Shown: piece by piece, positions 6,730 through 14,253 of the stretch
How the letters are laid out: every line of letters begins with the position of its first letter
Position numbering within the stretch: the first letter of the stretch is position 1
Origin: JAEUMD01 sp050250815
GTDB taxonomy: Bacteria; Pseudomonadota; Alphaproteobacteria; Rhizobiales; Hyphomicrobiaceae
Direction of reading: 5' to 3'
Assembly: GCA_050250815.1 (NCBI GenBank)
Contig: JBFWNY010000053.1
Location: forward strand, 1 to 16,523
Length of the DNA: 16,523 bases
Position numbers and translations under genes: made by a program
The notes under the pieces: model-generated
What the model was told of the DNA's origin: nothing
The model's input: the letters and a program-made list of their open reading frames with translations, nothing else
Database searches by the model: none

Positions 6730-7338
6730 TTACCGCTGGCCGAGCGGGTGCAGGAACATGCTCTCGGTGCGACGTTGAAGAGGCTTGGCGGGCTTGCGCT
6801 GAACGGCGCGATACGTCCGCTTCGGCTCGACCGGGGCCGCGGCGTCAACCGGTGCAGCTTCAGGGTCGGTGTCGGTGAGTTCCATCGATGCAGCGGGCAG
6901 TTTGCGGGACGGCGGAACGATCTCAGGCTGATGCCCACTCGGCGGGATGCCGGCAGTCGCCGCGGTCATCGGCGCCACGAGGACGGTCAGGCCGCTGGGT
7001 GTCGCAACCGGGGGTGGGGCATGTGCCGTTGCAGGTGGTGAGGCCGCCGCTGCCGGCAACGAGGCCGCAGCTTCATCGTGTCGGGCCGGCACAATCAGGG
7101 TCTCGGTGGCAGGAGCACGATCGATCGTCGTGACCGGATGGGGATTGGAGGGCTTGGCGACCGGGGCTGATACGCGCGTTGCTTCTGCAAGACCAGTGAT
7201 CGCCGCAGTAGCCCGCTGCGTGACGGAAGCAGATGCAGCGGCAATCTCGTCGCGCTTCTCGGCAGGAACGTAGAAATAGCTCATCGCCACGCCCAGTCCC
7301 AGAACCGCGAGTGTAGCAGCCAAACGCTTGACGAGCAT
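6730..7338 (-). CDS. Pro/Ala-rich single-pass membrane protein of unknown function
   Basis: A 202-residue protein with a short basic N-terminus, one hydrophobic helix (about residues 6-24, LAATLAVLGLGVAMSYFYV) and then a long low-complexity region rich in Pro, Ala, Thr and Val that is likely extended in the periplasm. The last 30 residues are basic and end SMFLHPLGQR, which looks more ordered and conserved-like than the rest. I do not recognise a family. GGGAGG lies 10 bases before the ATG at 7338, which favours this start over a GTG 33 bases further upstream (7371). Plausible roles are an envelope-spanning linker or a cell-wall-associated protein, but nothing in the sequence proves either. 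Confidence 0.7.
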   Translation of the reverse strand: MLVKRLAATLAVLGLGVAMSYFYVPAEKRDEIAAASASVTQRATAAITGLAEATRVSAPVAKPSNPHPVTTIDRAPATETLIVPARHDEAAASLPAAAASPPATAHAPPPVATPSGLTVLVAPMTAATAGIPPSGHQPEIVPPSRKLPAASMELTDTDPEAAPVDAAAPVEPKRTYRAVQRKPAKPLQRRTESMFLHPLGQR

Positions 7339-7652
7339 GAGGTTTTTGCCTCCCTCTGCAGCCGCTGACACCTACGGGTGAGGTCAGGCTGCGAATCACA
7401 CGATGCCACGTCGTAACCTATCGGGGCCGAAATACTGTTAATCTTCCGCCGATTAGCCCGAGCGTGTTGCCAAGAGGCTTTGCACGGTCCGTGCCAGGAT
7501 GATTGCAGCCGCCTCGGCTCGGGACCGATCTTGGGTGCGGGGCTGGACGAGGTCGCCGCGTACGACGATATGCCCAGCTGCCGACTGCCCTTTGTGAGAG
7601 GCGCCGCGCCGCTGGTGCGGGGTGGAAAAAGTTCGTTTTTGGAGACCCGCAC
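7339..7652. other. 314-base spacer between two divergent genes
   Basis: It separates the divergent Pro/Ala-rich membrane protein (start 7338) and ABC1 kinase (start 7653) and must carry both promoters. The kinase frame stays open back to 7503 but reads as unlikely protein (many Gly, Arg and Cys). I see no convincing promoter hexamers; a small dyad TAATC/GATTA lies near 7440-7456. Confidence 0.5.
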
Positions 7653-9011
7653 GTGGGCGATGAAGACAACCGCTTCTCCGCGCGTGCGGCGCGCTACGTC
7701 AGGGTGGGCACCAATGTCGGCGCGGTGGGCCTGCGCGTGGCAGGACAACGCCTGCTGGGGCTCGAGCATGATCGTTCCAAGGCCGCAGCGGACCTCGCTT
7801 CGGCGCTGGGCGGGCTGAAGGGGCCACTGATGAAGGTGGCGCAGCTGCTCTCCACCATTCCGGAGGCGCTGCCAAAGGAGTACGCGCGCGAGCTGTCGCA
7901 GCTGCAGAGCGCCGCTCCTCCCATGGGACCGTCGTTCGTGCGCCGGAGGATGCAGGCCGAACTGGGGGCGTCGTGGCGCGACCGCTTCGCGGCGTTCGAT
8001 GAGACGGCAAGCGCGTCGGCGTCACTTGGGCAGGTGCACCGTGCGCAAGGTCACGACAGTCGCGCGCTCGCATGCAAGCTCCAGTATCCCGACATGCAGT
8101 CGGCTGTCGAAGCCGATCTCGCCCAGTTGAAGCTCGTTTTTCAGCTTCATGCCCGCATGGATCCCGGCGTCGATACCTCGGAGATCCTGAAGGAGATTGC
8201 AGCGCGACTGAGAGAAGAACTCGACTACGAGCTGGAGGCTCGCCACACGCGCCTCTACGCTTCGATTTTTTCCGGACCCGACGTCATCCGCGTTCCAGAA
8301 GTCGATCTTGAGCTGTCGACGCGCCGGCTGCTTACGATGTCGTGGCTTGAGGGACGGCGGCTGCTTGACTTCAAGACCCACCCCATCGAGGACCGCAACC
8401 GGCTGGCGAGCGCGATGTTCCGCGCGTGGTGGCACCCGTTCAGCCACGTCGGTGTGATCCACGGCGACCCGCATCTGGGCAATTACACCGTCTACGAGGA
8501 TGAGGGGCGCCCGGCGGGCATCAACCTGCTCGACTACGGCTGCATCCGCACCTTCCCGGTGGCGTTCGTCGAAGGTGTCGTCTCGCTCTACCGGGGCCTG
8601 CTGGCCAACGATCGCGATGCGATCGTCGCTGCCTACGAGCGCTGGGGCTTCAAGGGGCTCAACGGCGACCTGATCGAAGCACTGACGATCTGGGCGCGCT
8701 TCATCTACGGTCCCCTGCTGGACGATCGCGAGCGCACGATCGCGGAGGGCACGACGCCGGGCGAGTATGGACGCAAGGAAGCCTTCACGGTGCACCGCAT
8801 CCTGAAGGAGAAGGGGCCGGTCAAGGTGCCGCGCGAGTTCGTGTTCATGGACCGCGCGGCCATCGGACTTGGCGGCGTGTTCCTGCATCTCGACGCTCGC
8901 CTGAACTGGTATCGCCTCTTCAACGAGACGATCGACGATTTTGCCGCCGAAACGGTTGCCGCGCGCCAGCGGGCCGCGTTCGAGGCCGCCGGCGTGCCGC
9001 TGCCGATATGA
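7653..9011 (+). CDS. ABC1/UbiB-family atypical kinase
   Basis: A 452-residue member of the ABC1/ADCK/UbiB protein-kinase-like family. From the GTG start, KVAQ lies at 61-64 (the family's KxGQ motif with Ala for Gly), then SASLGQVHR at 122-130 (the Ala-rich nucleotide loop), the ATP-binding Lys142 in ALACKLQYP, the catalytic HGDPHLGN at 270-277, and the metal-binding DYG at 294-296. Family members support ubiquinone biosynthesis or lipid homeostasis through ATPase or unorthodox kinase activity; no ubi genes are adjacent, so the substrate is open. There are no C-terminal membrane helices of the kind found in UbiB itself. The GTG at 7653 is preceded by GGAG at about 8 bases and gives the family-like start DEDNRFSARAARYVRVG; upstream codons do not. 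The stop lies 3 bases from the convergent gene. Confidence 0.9.
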   Translation: MGDEDNRFSARAARYVRVGTNVGAVGLRVAGQRLLGLEHDRSKAAADLASALGGLKGPLMKVAQLLSTIPEALPKEYARELSQLQSAAPPMGPSFVRRRMQAELGASWRDRFAAFDETASASASLGQVHRAQGHDSRALACKLQYPDMQSAVEADLAQLKLVFQLHARMDPGVDTSEILKEIAARLREELDYELEARHTRLYASIFSGPDVIRVPEVDLELSTRRLLTMSWLEGRRLLDFKTHPIEDRNRLASAMFRAWWHPFSHVGVIHGDPHLGNYTVYEDEGRPAGINLLDYGCIRTFPVAFVEGVVSLYRGLLANDRDAIVAAYERWGFKGLNGDLIEALTIWARFIYGPLLDDRERTIAEGTTPGEYGRKEAFTVHRILKEKGPVKVPREFVFMDRAAIGLGGVFLHLDARLNWYRLFNETIDDFAAETVAARQRAAFEAAGVPLPI

Positions 9012-9014
9012 TGA

Positions 9015-9659
9015 TCAGCGGGGCGTGGTCGCCGCTCCGCCATCCCCGGCCTTGCGCCGGTGCGAGCGATAGGCGTTGACGATCTGCAGCAAGCCCGCAC
9101 GGATTGACGGCCACCGGTTGACGAACTGCACCACCGGCCACGAGATCACGCGCGAAACGCCTTTGACGTTGCCAAGGCCCGGTGATGCCTCGACGGCCCG
9201 GTCGTCCTTGAAGACCACGCGCGGCGCAAACGTGCCCGTGATGTCGAAAGTCGACTTGTGCGTCGTCACTGTGCAGGCAACTGGCTGATCGGGGCTCTGG
9301 AAGACGAAGTCGCGTGCCGCGATCGCGGTCTCGACCTCCGCGCGCGGGATGCGTACCAGCAGCGTGCAGGCGACATCCTTCACGTAGCCGCGCGAGCCCT
9401 TCTCCAGTTCATCGCGCTCGTTGGGCGACAGGGCAAGCTCCATCCGGCAGGCGATGTCGCGCGCCCTTCCGGTTTCGAGTTCGTCGAAGCAATCCTCCGA
9501 AACCGCGGAGGCGGGGGGATGTTCGGTGGCGCATGCCCCTTCGACGGCGATGGCCAGGGACAGGGCGACGGCCGTCAAATGTATCGCCAGAGCTAGCCTC
9601 TCTGGGCCACGTGGCCGGTAGCGCTGGGCCAAAGGCTCAAAGGTGCGGGAGTGCGTCAT
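9015..9659 (-). CDS. Exported four-cysteine protein, unknown function (paralogue of next gene)
   Basis: A 214-residue protein with a hydrophobic segment at 22-40 and probable cleavage near ACA (42-44), hence likely periplasmic. The mature part holds Cys57, Cys71, Cys98 and Cys129. Later it shows APRVVFKDDRA (145-155) and NVKGVSRVISWPVVQFVNRW (164-183). These landmarks line up with the gene immediately upstream (9697-10371), with 31 residues between Cys98 and Cys129 and the same distance between its Cys96 and Cys127. I do not recognise a family. The start is uncertain: ATG at 9659 gives a normal signal sequence, while the frame is open to 9764 over unlikely codons. It lies 37 bases after the previous gene and is probably co-transcribed with it. 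Confidence 0.72.
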   Translation of the reverse strand: MTHSRTFEPLAQRYRPRGPERLALAIHLTAVALSLAIAVEGACATEHPPASAVSEDCFDELETGRARDIACRMELALSPNERDELEKGSRGYVKDVACTLLVRIPRAEVETAIAARDFVFQSPDQPVACTVTTHKSTFDITGTFAPRVVFKDDRAVEASPGLGNVKGVSRVISWPVVQFVNRWPSIRAGLLQIVNAYRSHRRKAGDGGAATTPR

Positions 9660-9696
9660 GCGCTTCTCGAGGGAGAGGCAGGAGGTGGCCGAAGCG

Positions 9697-10371
9697 TCAC
9701 CGGGTCGGGCTGGCCGAGGCGCGCTTGTCCTTGCTCTTGCGGCCGTTGCCGTGTTCCTCCTCACAGGTCTTGTAAATGAACTTATTGATCTCCTGGATCG
9801 TGTCCTTGTGGAAAATGCCGATCGAGTCGGCGAGCTTGGAGACCGACCAGACGAGGCTCTTGACCATGCCTTCGCCCTTCACCTCCTTGACGTTGATCCA
9901 GGCCTTGTAAGCGCGGCCGTCCTTGAACTTGATCTTGGGGGCGGCCTCGACGATCAGCGGTTTCAGCTTGCCGTCCGAATCCTCGATTTCGCAGCGGACG
10001 GTCTGGACCGGCAGCGCCACGGTGTATTTGGCGCTATCGAGCGCCGGGACGAACACACTGCGCTCCAGCCGCAGGGCCACCTTGCAGCGGGCATCGCCAA
10101 AGCCCCAGGAGATCGACTTTTTCTGCCCGCCCTTCTTGATCTTGTTGCGGTCCCACGTCTTCGTCATGTCGCAGGTAAGCGGCGGTCCCGCTTCCTTGCG
10201 CTCCAGAACGATCTGGCAGAAGCGCCGCTCGCAGGCTTCGCGCCCGGCCTTCTCGTCGGGCAGGACCTCCAGGGCGAGGGCGCCGGCGGTCGGGGTGGTC
10301 AGGGCGAGAACGGTCGCGGCGACGACGAGGCGGGTACGCCGGAAGATTGGGCGCAAACGGACGTCGAGCAT
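9697..10371 (-). CDS. Exported cysteine-rich protein, unknown function (paralogue of preceding gene)
   Basis: A 224-residue protein with a basic start, a hydrophobic stretch at 15-33 and probable cleavage after ALA (31-33). Mature cysteines lie at 47, 52, 67, 96, 127 and 203. The stretch APKIKFKDGRA (144-154), followed by EVKGEGMVKSLVWSVSKL (163-180), matches the same region of the downstream gene in order and spacing. The C-terminus is Lys/Arg-rich. No known family is recognised. GGAG lies 10 bases before the ATG at 10371, which supports this start over in-frame codons reaching 10518. It is divergent from the oxidase subunit gene across a 232-base spacer that holds a palindrome at 10446-10459. 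The Cys pattern suggests disulfides in an oxidising compartment. Confidence 0.75.
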   Translation of the reverse strand: MLDVRLRPIFRRTRLVVAATVLALTTPTAGALALEVLPDEKAGREACERRFCQIVLERKEAGPPLTCDMTKTWDRNKIKKGGQKKSISWGFGDARCKVALRLERSVFVPALDSAKYTVALPVQTVRCEIEDSDGKLKPLIVEAAPKIKFKDGRAYKAWINVKEVKGEGMVKSLVWSVSKLADSIGIFHKDTIQEINKFIYKTCEEEHGNGRKSKDKRASASPTR

Positions 10372-10445
10372 GATGTTCGGGCTCCTTCGAGCAATTCCAC
10401 GCTGTTGCGCCTGACGGTAGGCCTGTCGCGTCGGGCGGGCCTTAG

Positions 10446-10459
10446 GCGGCAATTGCCGC
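10446..10459. promoter_or_regulatory. Perfect 14-base palindrome in a divergent spacer
   Basis: gcggcaattgccgc equals its own reverse complement. It sits 75 bases upstream of the exported-protein gene (start 10371) and 145 bases upstream of the oxidase subunit gene (start 10604), so it could be an operator for either. No regulator is adjacent, and GC-rich palindromes of this size do occur by chance. Confidence 0.3.
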
Positions 10460-10603
10460 GGAAGTTGGACGTCTGCTATGTCGCGATCCTGGCCGCACGA
10501 CTGGCTGGGTGCGACCACCTGTACGACGGTACCAGTTGATGCTGCCGACGCCTTGCGTTACCAGAAATGCGGCAAAATTCGGCCCAACGGGAGGAACGAC
10601 AGA

Positions 10604-10747
10604 ATGTCACTCGACACGTCCAATGGTCACCCGGCGATGGACTACGCCGAGCATACGCGGACTTATCATGGCTTTCTCCTGGTCACGAAGCTGCTGATCG
10701 CATTCTGCGTCATCCTGCTTCTGGGCATGGGCTACTTCCTCGTCTGA
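10604..10747 (+). CDS. aa3-type cytochrome c oxidase subunit IV (small bacterial form)
   Basis: A 47-residue protein with the typical layout of the bacterial aa3 oxidase subunit IV family: a short cytoplasmic start with HPAMDYAEHTRTY (residues 9-21), then a single membrane helix (about 24-46) ending in GYFLV at the C-terminus. In Paracoccus-type oxidases this helix packs against the catalytic subunits and is not needed for activity. GGGAGG lies about 10 bases before the ATG, which supports a real small gene. It stands apart from any cox operon here and lies 215 bases upstream of pntAA, an arrangement I recall as recurrent in alphaproteobacteria. Confidence 0.88.
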   Translation: MSLDTSNGHPAMDYAEHTRTYHGFLLVTKLLIAFCVILLLGMGYFLV

Positions 10748-10962
10748 CCCTCTCGCTCCCCGGCTGCACGCAGGCCGATACGCCGTTGGGCATCCGCGCA
10801 AGGGTCGGCAGGGGAGCGCTTCTCGACACGGCCTTGACGGCCAGATGACGCCGATGGCGCGGATTGCAATGCGAACCGCACCGCGGCCCCGCGCAGCGAC
10901 GGCACATGTGCACCTAGCTGCGCGCGCACCCACCACCAGGAACTCTGACGACGGACGCGAAC

Positions 10963-12105
10963 ATGCTCACGATTGCTGTCACGAGCGAGCCGGGCGACGA
11001 GCCACGGGTCGCGGTGTCTCCGGAGACGGTCAAGAAGCTGTCAGCACTGGGTGCCAAGGTGCGCGTCCAGTCGGGCGCCGGCCAGCGAGCCAATTTTTCA
11101 GATGAAGCGCTGAAGGCGCAGGGCGCCGAGATCGCGGGTTCCGCGGCCGAGGCAATCAGCGGCGCCGACATCCTGCTCAAGGTTCGCAGACCCACTCCGG
11201 AGGAGTTGGCAAGCCTCAAGCAGGGCGGTGTGGTCGCGGCAATCCTCAACCCATTCGACGACCGCGCCGGGCTCGATGCCCTGGCAGCTTCCGGCAGCCA
11301 GCTCTACGCCATGGAATTCATGCCGCGCATCACGCGTGCGCAGTCCATGGACGTCCTGTCGAGTCAGGCGAACCTTGCCGGCTACAAAGCCGTCATCGAT
11401 GCCGCCGCGACGTTCGGACAGGCCATGCCGATGATGATGACGGCGGCGGGCACCGTGCCGGCGGCCAAGGTCTTCATCATGGGCGTCGGCGTCGCCGGCC
11501 TGCAGGCGATCGCCACCGCGCGGCGCCTGGGCGGCATCGTCTCGGCGACCGACGTGCGTCCGGCCACGAAAGAGCAGGTGCAGTCGCTGGGCGCCAAGTT
11601 CATTGCCGTCGAGGACGACGAATTCAAGCAGGCACAGACCGCTGCCGGCTACGCAAAGCCGATGAGCGCGGAGTACCAGGCAAAGCAGGCGGAACTCGTC
11701 GCCAACCACATCAAGAATCAGGACATCGTCATCACGACGGCGCTCATTCCCGGACGCCCCGCGCCCAAGCTGATCACCACGGCGATGGTCGAGAGCATGC
11801 GGCCAGGCTCCGTCATCGTTGATCTGGCGGCCGAGCGCGGCGGCAACTGCGAACTCACCTCGCCAGGCGAGACGATCACGACGGCCAACGGCGTCAAGAT
11901 CGTCGGGCCGATCAATCTGGCCGGCCAGCTCTCGTTCAACGCCTCGAGCCTCTACGCCAAGAACCTGCTCGCCTTCCTCGAGACCATGATCGACAAGAAG
12001 GAAAAGGCGCTCAAGATCGATTGGGACGACGAGATCATCAAGGGCACGCTGATTGCCAAGGATGGCAAGGTCGTGCACCCGAGCCTGTCCGCGCCCGCCG
12101 CCTGA
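10963..12105 (+). CDS. pntAA: NAD(P) transhydrogenase alpha subunit part 1 (NAD(H)-binding, dI)
   Basis: The 380-residue soluble domain I of proton-translocating transhydrogenase, which transfers hydride from NADH to NADP+ using the proton gradient. It binds NAD(H) on the cytoplasmic face. Visible landmarks are RITRAQSMDVLSSQANLAGY (122-141), the segment that contacts NAD, and the dinucleotide loop GVGVAGLQAIATARRLG (174-190), followed by ATDVRPA with the Asp that recognises the adenosine ribose. The length equals that of stand-alone alpha-1 subunits such as that of Rhodospirillum rubrum, rather than the 510-residue fused E. coli PntA. No strong ribosome-binding site precedes the ATG, but an in-frame stop just upstream leaves this as the first ATG. 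First gene of pntAA-pntAB-small gene-pntB. Confidence 0.96.
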   Translation: MLTIAVTSEPGDEPRVAVSPETVKKLSALGAKVRVQSGAGQRANFSDEALKAQGAEIAGSAAEAISGADILLKVRRPTPEELASLKQGGVVAAILNPFDDRAGLDALAASGSQLYAMEFMPRITRAQSMDVLSSQANLAGYKAVIDAAATFGQAMPMMMTAAGTVPAAKVFIMGVGVAGLQAIATARRLGGIVSATDVRPATKEQVQSLGAKFIAVEDDEFKQAQTAAGYAKPMSAEYQAKQAELVANHIKNQDIVITTALIPGRPAPKLITTAMVESMRPGSVIVDLAAERGGNCELTSPGETITTANGVKIVGPINLAGQLSFNASSLYAKNLLAFLETMIDKKEKALKIDWDDEIIKGTLIAKDGKVVHPSLSAPAA

Positions 12106-12116
12106 GGAGACACGAC

Positions 12117-12509
12117 ATGACGCTCAACAAGGCATTCGCGCTTGCCATTCTGGGGCTCGCGGCCACTGCCGTGCCGGCACTGGCCGCCGGTGGCGCTGGC
12201 GACGGGGCGGTCAGCCCGTTCGTGTTCCAGCTGATGGTTTTCGTGATGGCGATCTTCGTCGGCTATTACGTCGTCTGGTCGGTGACGCCGGCGCTGCACA
12301 CCCCGCTCATGAGCGTCACCAACGCCATCTCGTCGGTGATCGTTGTGGGCGCACTTCTGGCGGTCGGGGTGCAGTCGATCGCTGCGGGATCGACGGGCGC
12401 CAAGATCTTCGGCTTCCTCGCGCTCGTGATGGCCTCGGTCAACATCTTCGGTGGCTTCCTCGTCACCGCGCGCATGCTCGCCATGTACAAGAAGAAAGAG
12501 AAGAAGTGA
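12117..12509 (+). CDS. pntAB: NAD(P) transhydrogenase alpha subunit part 2 (membrane, dII)
   Basis: A 130-residue membrane subunit corresponding to the C-terminal membrane part of fused PntA. A hydrophobic N-terminal stretch (1-23) is followed by three membrane helices at about 34-54, 63-86 and 92-116. The conserved FVFQLMVFVMAIFVGYYVVW lies at 35-54 and the basic end is KKKEKK. It forms part of the proton channel together with PntB. GAGGAG lies 8 bases before the ATG, and only 11 bases separate it from pntAA. Its stop overlaps the GTG start of the next small gene (GTGA at 12506-12509). Confidence 0.95.
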   Translation: MTLNKAFALAILGLAATAVPALAAGGAGDGAVSPFVFQLMVFVMAIFVGYYVVWSVTPALHTPLMSVTNAISSVIVVGALLAVGVQSIAAGSTGAKIFGFLALVMASVNIFGGFLVTARMLAMYKKKEKK

Positions 12510-12799
12510 GCCATGGCGGCGGCTGGCTTGAGCTTCTTCGCGCATTCGTCTCGCGGCGCACCGACGGACGGTCGTTTCACGACCGCTTTCTCGATCGGTG
12601 GCGTGTCGCGCGCGACCGTGCCGAGCCGCTGCCTGTCGCGATCGACGACCTGTTCTACGTCGTCGAGGCCTATTGCCCCGATCCCACTCTGCGTACGCCT
12701 GGCATTCCCTTCGAGGCCGACGAGGCAGAGCTGCGCAATTCCGCTGAAACTGCTCTCGCGCGGTTGGAGAGCCTCCGCCCCTCAGGAAAGCTGACATGA
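12506..12799 (+). CDS. Small protein inside the pnt operon, colicin-immunity-like
   Basis: A 97-residue soluble protein. It starts with GTG overlapping the pntAB stop (GTGA) and its TGA overlaps the pntB ATG (ATGA), so translation should be coupled on both sides. Third codon positions are strongly G or C, which supports coding in this frame rather than the competing ATG frame at 12513. The pattern is an initial FVSRRTDGRSFHDRFLDRW (14-32), then IDDLFYVVEAYCPDP (46-60), then DEAELRNSAETALARLESL (73-91). I associate it with the 'bacterial self-protective colicin-like immunity' family, a four-helix fold. The match is from memory and not certain. No toxin gene is nearby, and a role in transhydrogenase assembly or regulation is equally open. 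Confidence 0.75.
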   Translation: MSHGGGWLELLRAFVSRRTDGRSFHDRFLDRWRVARDRAEPLPVAIDDLFYVVEAYCPDPTLRTPGIPFEADEAELRNSAETALARLESLRPSGKLT

Positions 12800-14199
12800 G
12801 CGCCAACATCGTCGCCCTTCTTTATCTGGTCTCCGGCGTGCTGTTCATTCTCGCGCTGCGCGGCCTGTCGCATCCGGAGTCGTCACGAAAGGGCAACTTC
12901 TACGGCATGATCGGCATGACGATCGCGGTGTTGACGACGCTCGGCGTCGCAAGCCCGATGTCGATCTTTACATGGCTGCTCATTATCCTGGGCCTGGGCA
13001 TCGGCGGCGGCATTGGCGCCTACACCGCCAAGCGCATCCCGATGACCTCGATGCCCGAGCTGGTGGCCGCTTTCCATTCGCTTGTCGGTCTCGCTGCAGT
13101 GGCCGTTGCGGCTGCCGCGCTCTATTCGCCCGCCGCATTCGGCATCGGTACGCCCGGCCATATCAACGGCGCGAGCCTCGTCGAGATGAGTCTGGGCGTC
13201 GCCATCGGCGCCATCACGTTCACCGGCTCCGTCATCGCCTTCGCCAAGCTGTCGGGCAAGATGTCGGGCAAGCCCATTATCCTGCCGATGCGCCATCTGG
13301 TGAACGCGGGCCTGGGCGTGTTTCTGGTGGCGCTCATCTACTGGTTCGTCGTCTCCGGCGGTTCCCCGCTCTACTTCTGGCTGATCACGCTCGTGTCGCT
13401 GGCGCTGGGCGTGCTGCTTATCGTTCCGATCGGTGGAGCCGACATGCCCGTCGTCGTCTCCATGCTCAACTCCTACTCGGGCTGGGCTGCGGCCGGCATC
13501 GGCTTCACGCTCGGCAACATCGCGCTCATCATCACCGGCGCGCTCGTGGGCTCGTCGGGCGCGATTCTCTCCTACATCATGTGCAAGGGCATGAACCGCG
13601 CCTTCCTGTCGGTCATCGCCGGCGGCTTCGGTGGCGAGACGGCAGCGGCGTCCGGCGGCGGCGAGCAGAAGCCGGTCAAGCTCGGTGCCGCCGATGATGC
13701 GGCCTACCTGCTCAAGAACGCGCAGAAGGTCATCATCGTGCCGGGTTACGGTATGGCCGTCGCCCAGGCCCAGCACGCGCTGCGCGAGATGGCGGACGCC
13801 CTGAAGCGCGAGGGCGTCGAGGTCAAGTATGCGATCCATCCGGTAGCCGGCCGCATGCCCGGCCACATGAACGTGCTGCTCGCCGAGGCCAACGTCCCCT
13901 ACGACGAGGTGTTCGAGCTCGAGGACATCAACTCGGAGTTCAGTCAGGCCGATGCCGTCTACGTCATCGGCGCCAACGACGTCGTCAATCCGGCCGCCGA
14001 GGAAGACAAGACCTCGCCGATCTACGGCATGCCCGTGCTGCAGGTCTGGAAGGCGGGCACCGTGTTGTTCAACAAGCGCTCGCTGGCGTCTGGCTATGCG
14101 GGCATCGACAACCCAGTCTTCTACAAGAACAACACCGTGATGGTGCTGGGCGACGCCAAGAAGATGACGGAAGAGATCGCCAAGGCGCTGGCGCACTGA
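12796..14199 (+). CDS. pntB: NAD(P) transhydrogenase beta subunit (dII and NADP(H)-binding dIII)
   Basis: A 467-residue subunit that completes the transhydrogenase. Residues 1-275 hold about nine membrane helices. The proton-path His is H94 (in AAFHSLVG), and GGADMPVVVSMLNSYSGWAA (213-232) is the conserved domain II segment with Asp216. The cytoplasmic domain III (from about 290) has VIIVPGYGMAVAQAQHALRE (312-331), the NADP(H)-binding Rossmann loop, then HPVAGRMPGHMNVLLAEA (348-365), GANDVVNPAA (392-401) and KRSLASGYAGIDNP (427-440), which grips the 2'-phosphate. Length and motifs are complete. It starts by ATGA overlap with the small gene upstream and ends 24 bases before a probable terminator, so it is the last gene of the operon. 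Confidence 0.97.
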   Translation: MSANIVALLYLVSGVLFILALRGLSHPESSRKGNFYGMIGMTIAVLTTLGVASPMSIFTWLLIILGLGIGGGIGAYTAKRIPMTSMPELVAAFHSLVGLAAVAVAAAALYSPAAFGIGTPGHINGASLVEMSLGVAIGAITFTGSVIAFAKLSGKMSGKPIILPMRHLVNAGLGVFLVALIYWFVVSGGSPLYFWLITLVSLALGVLLIVPIGGADMPVVVSMLNSYSGWAAAGIGFTLGNIALIITGALVGSSGAILSYIMCKGMNRAFLSVIAGGFGGETAAASGGGEQKPVKLGAADDAAYLLKNAQKVIIVPGYGMAVAQAQHALREMADALKREGVEVKYAIHPVAGRMPGHMNVLLAEANVPYDEVFELEDINSEFSQADAVYVIGANDVVNPAAEEDKTSPIYGMPVLQVWKAGTVLFNKRSLASGYAGIDNPVFYKNNTVMVLGDAKKMTEEIAKALAH

Positions 14200-14222
14200 T
14201 CCCGCCTACATGGGAAGGCGAT

Positions 14223-14253
14223 AAGGTCCCTGCCGACGCGCAAGGGCCTTTTT
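14223..14253 (+). terminator. Probable intrinsic terminator of the pnt operon
   Basis: The arms aagg-t-ccct (14223-14231) and agggcctt (14243-14250) pair over eight positions with one bulged T and an 11-base loop. A five-T run (14249-14253) follows. It lies 24 bases past the pntB stop, the right place for the operon's end. The bulge makes it weaker than the hns terminator. Confidence 0.6.

Noticed and set aside
7503..7652. Upstream extension of the ABC1 kinase
   Set aside because: The 50 extra residues do not match the family. The GTG at 7653 has GGAG at the right distance and gives the expected N-terminus.
11098..12078. A 326-codon open frame antisense to pntAA
   Set aside because: It lies opposite a complete, motif-bearing PntAA and its translation has no recognisable domain.
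12513..12794. An ATG-started 93-codon frame between pntAB and pntB
   Set aside because: Its product is Ser/Arg-rich and unlike a folded protein. The GTG frame at 12506 has better third-position bias and overlaps both neighbours' stop and start codons.
12883..14196. A 437-codon open frame antisense to pntB
   Set aside because: The plus strand is certain PntB. The antisense translation is rich in Arg, His, Asp and Gly with no membrane or domain pattern, as expected from a GC-rich shadow frame.
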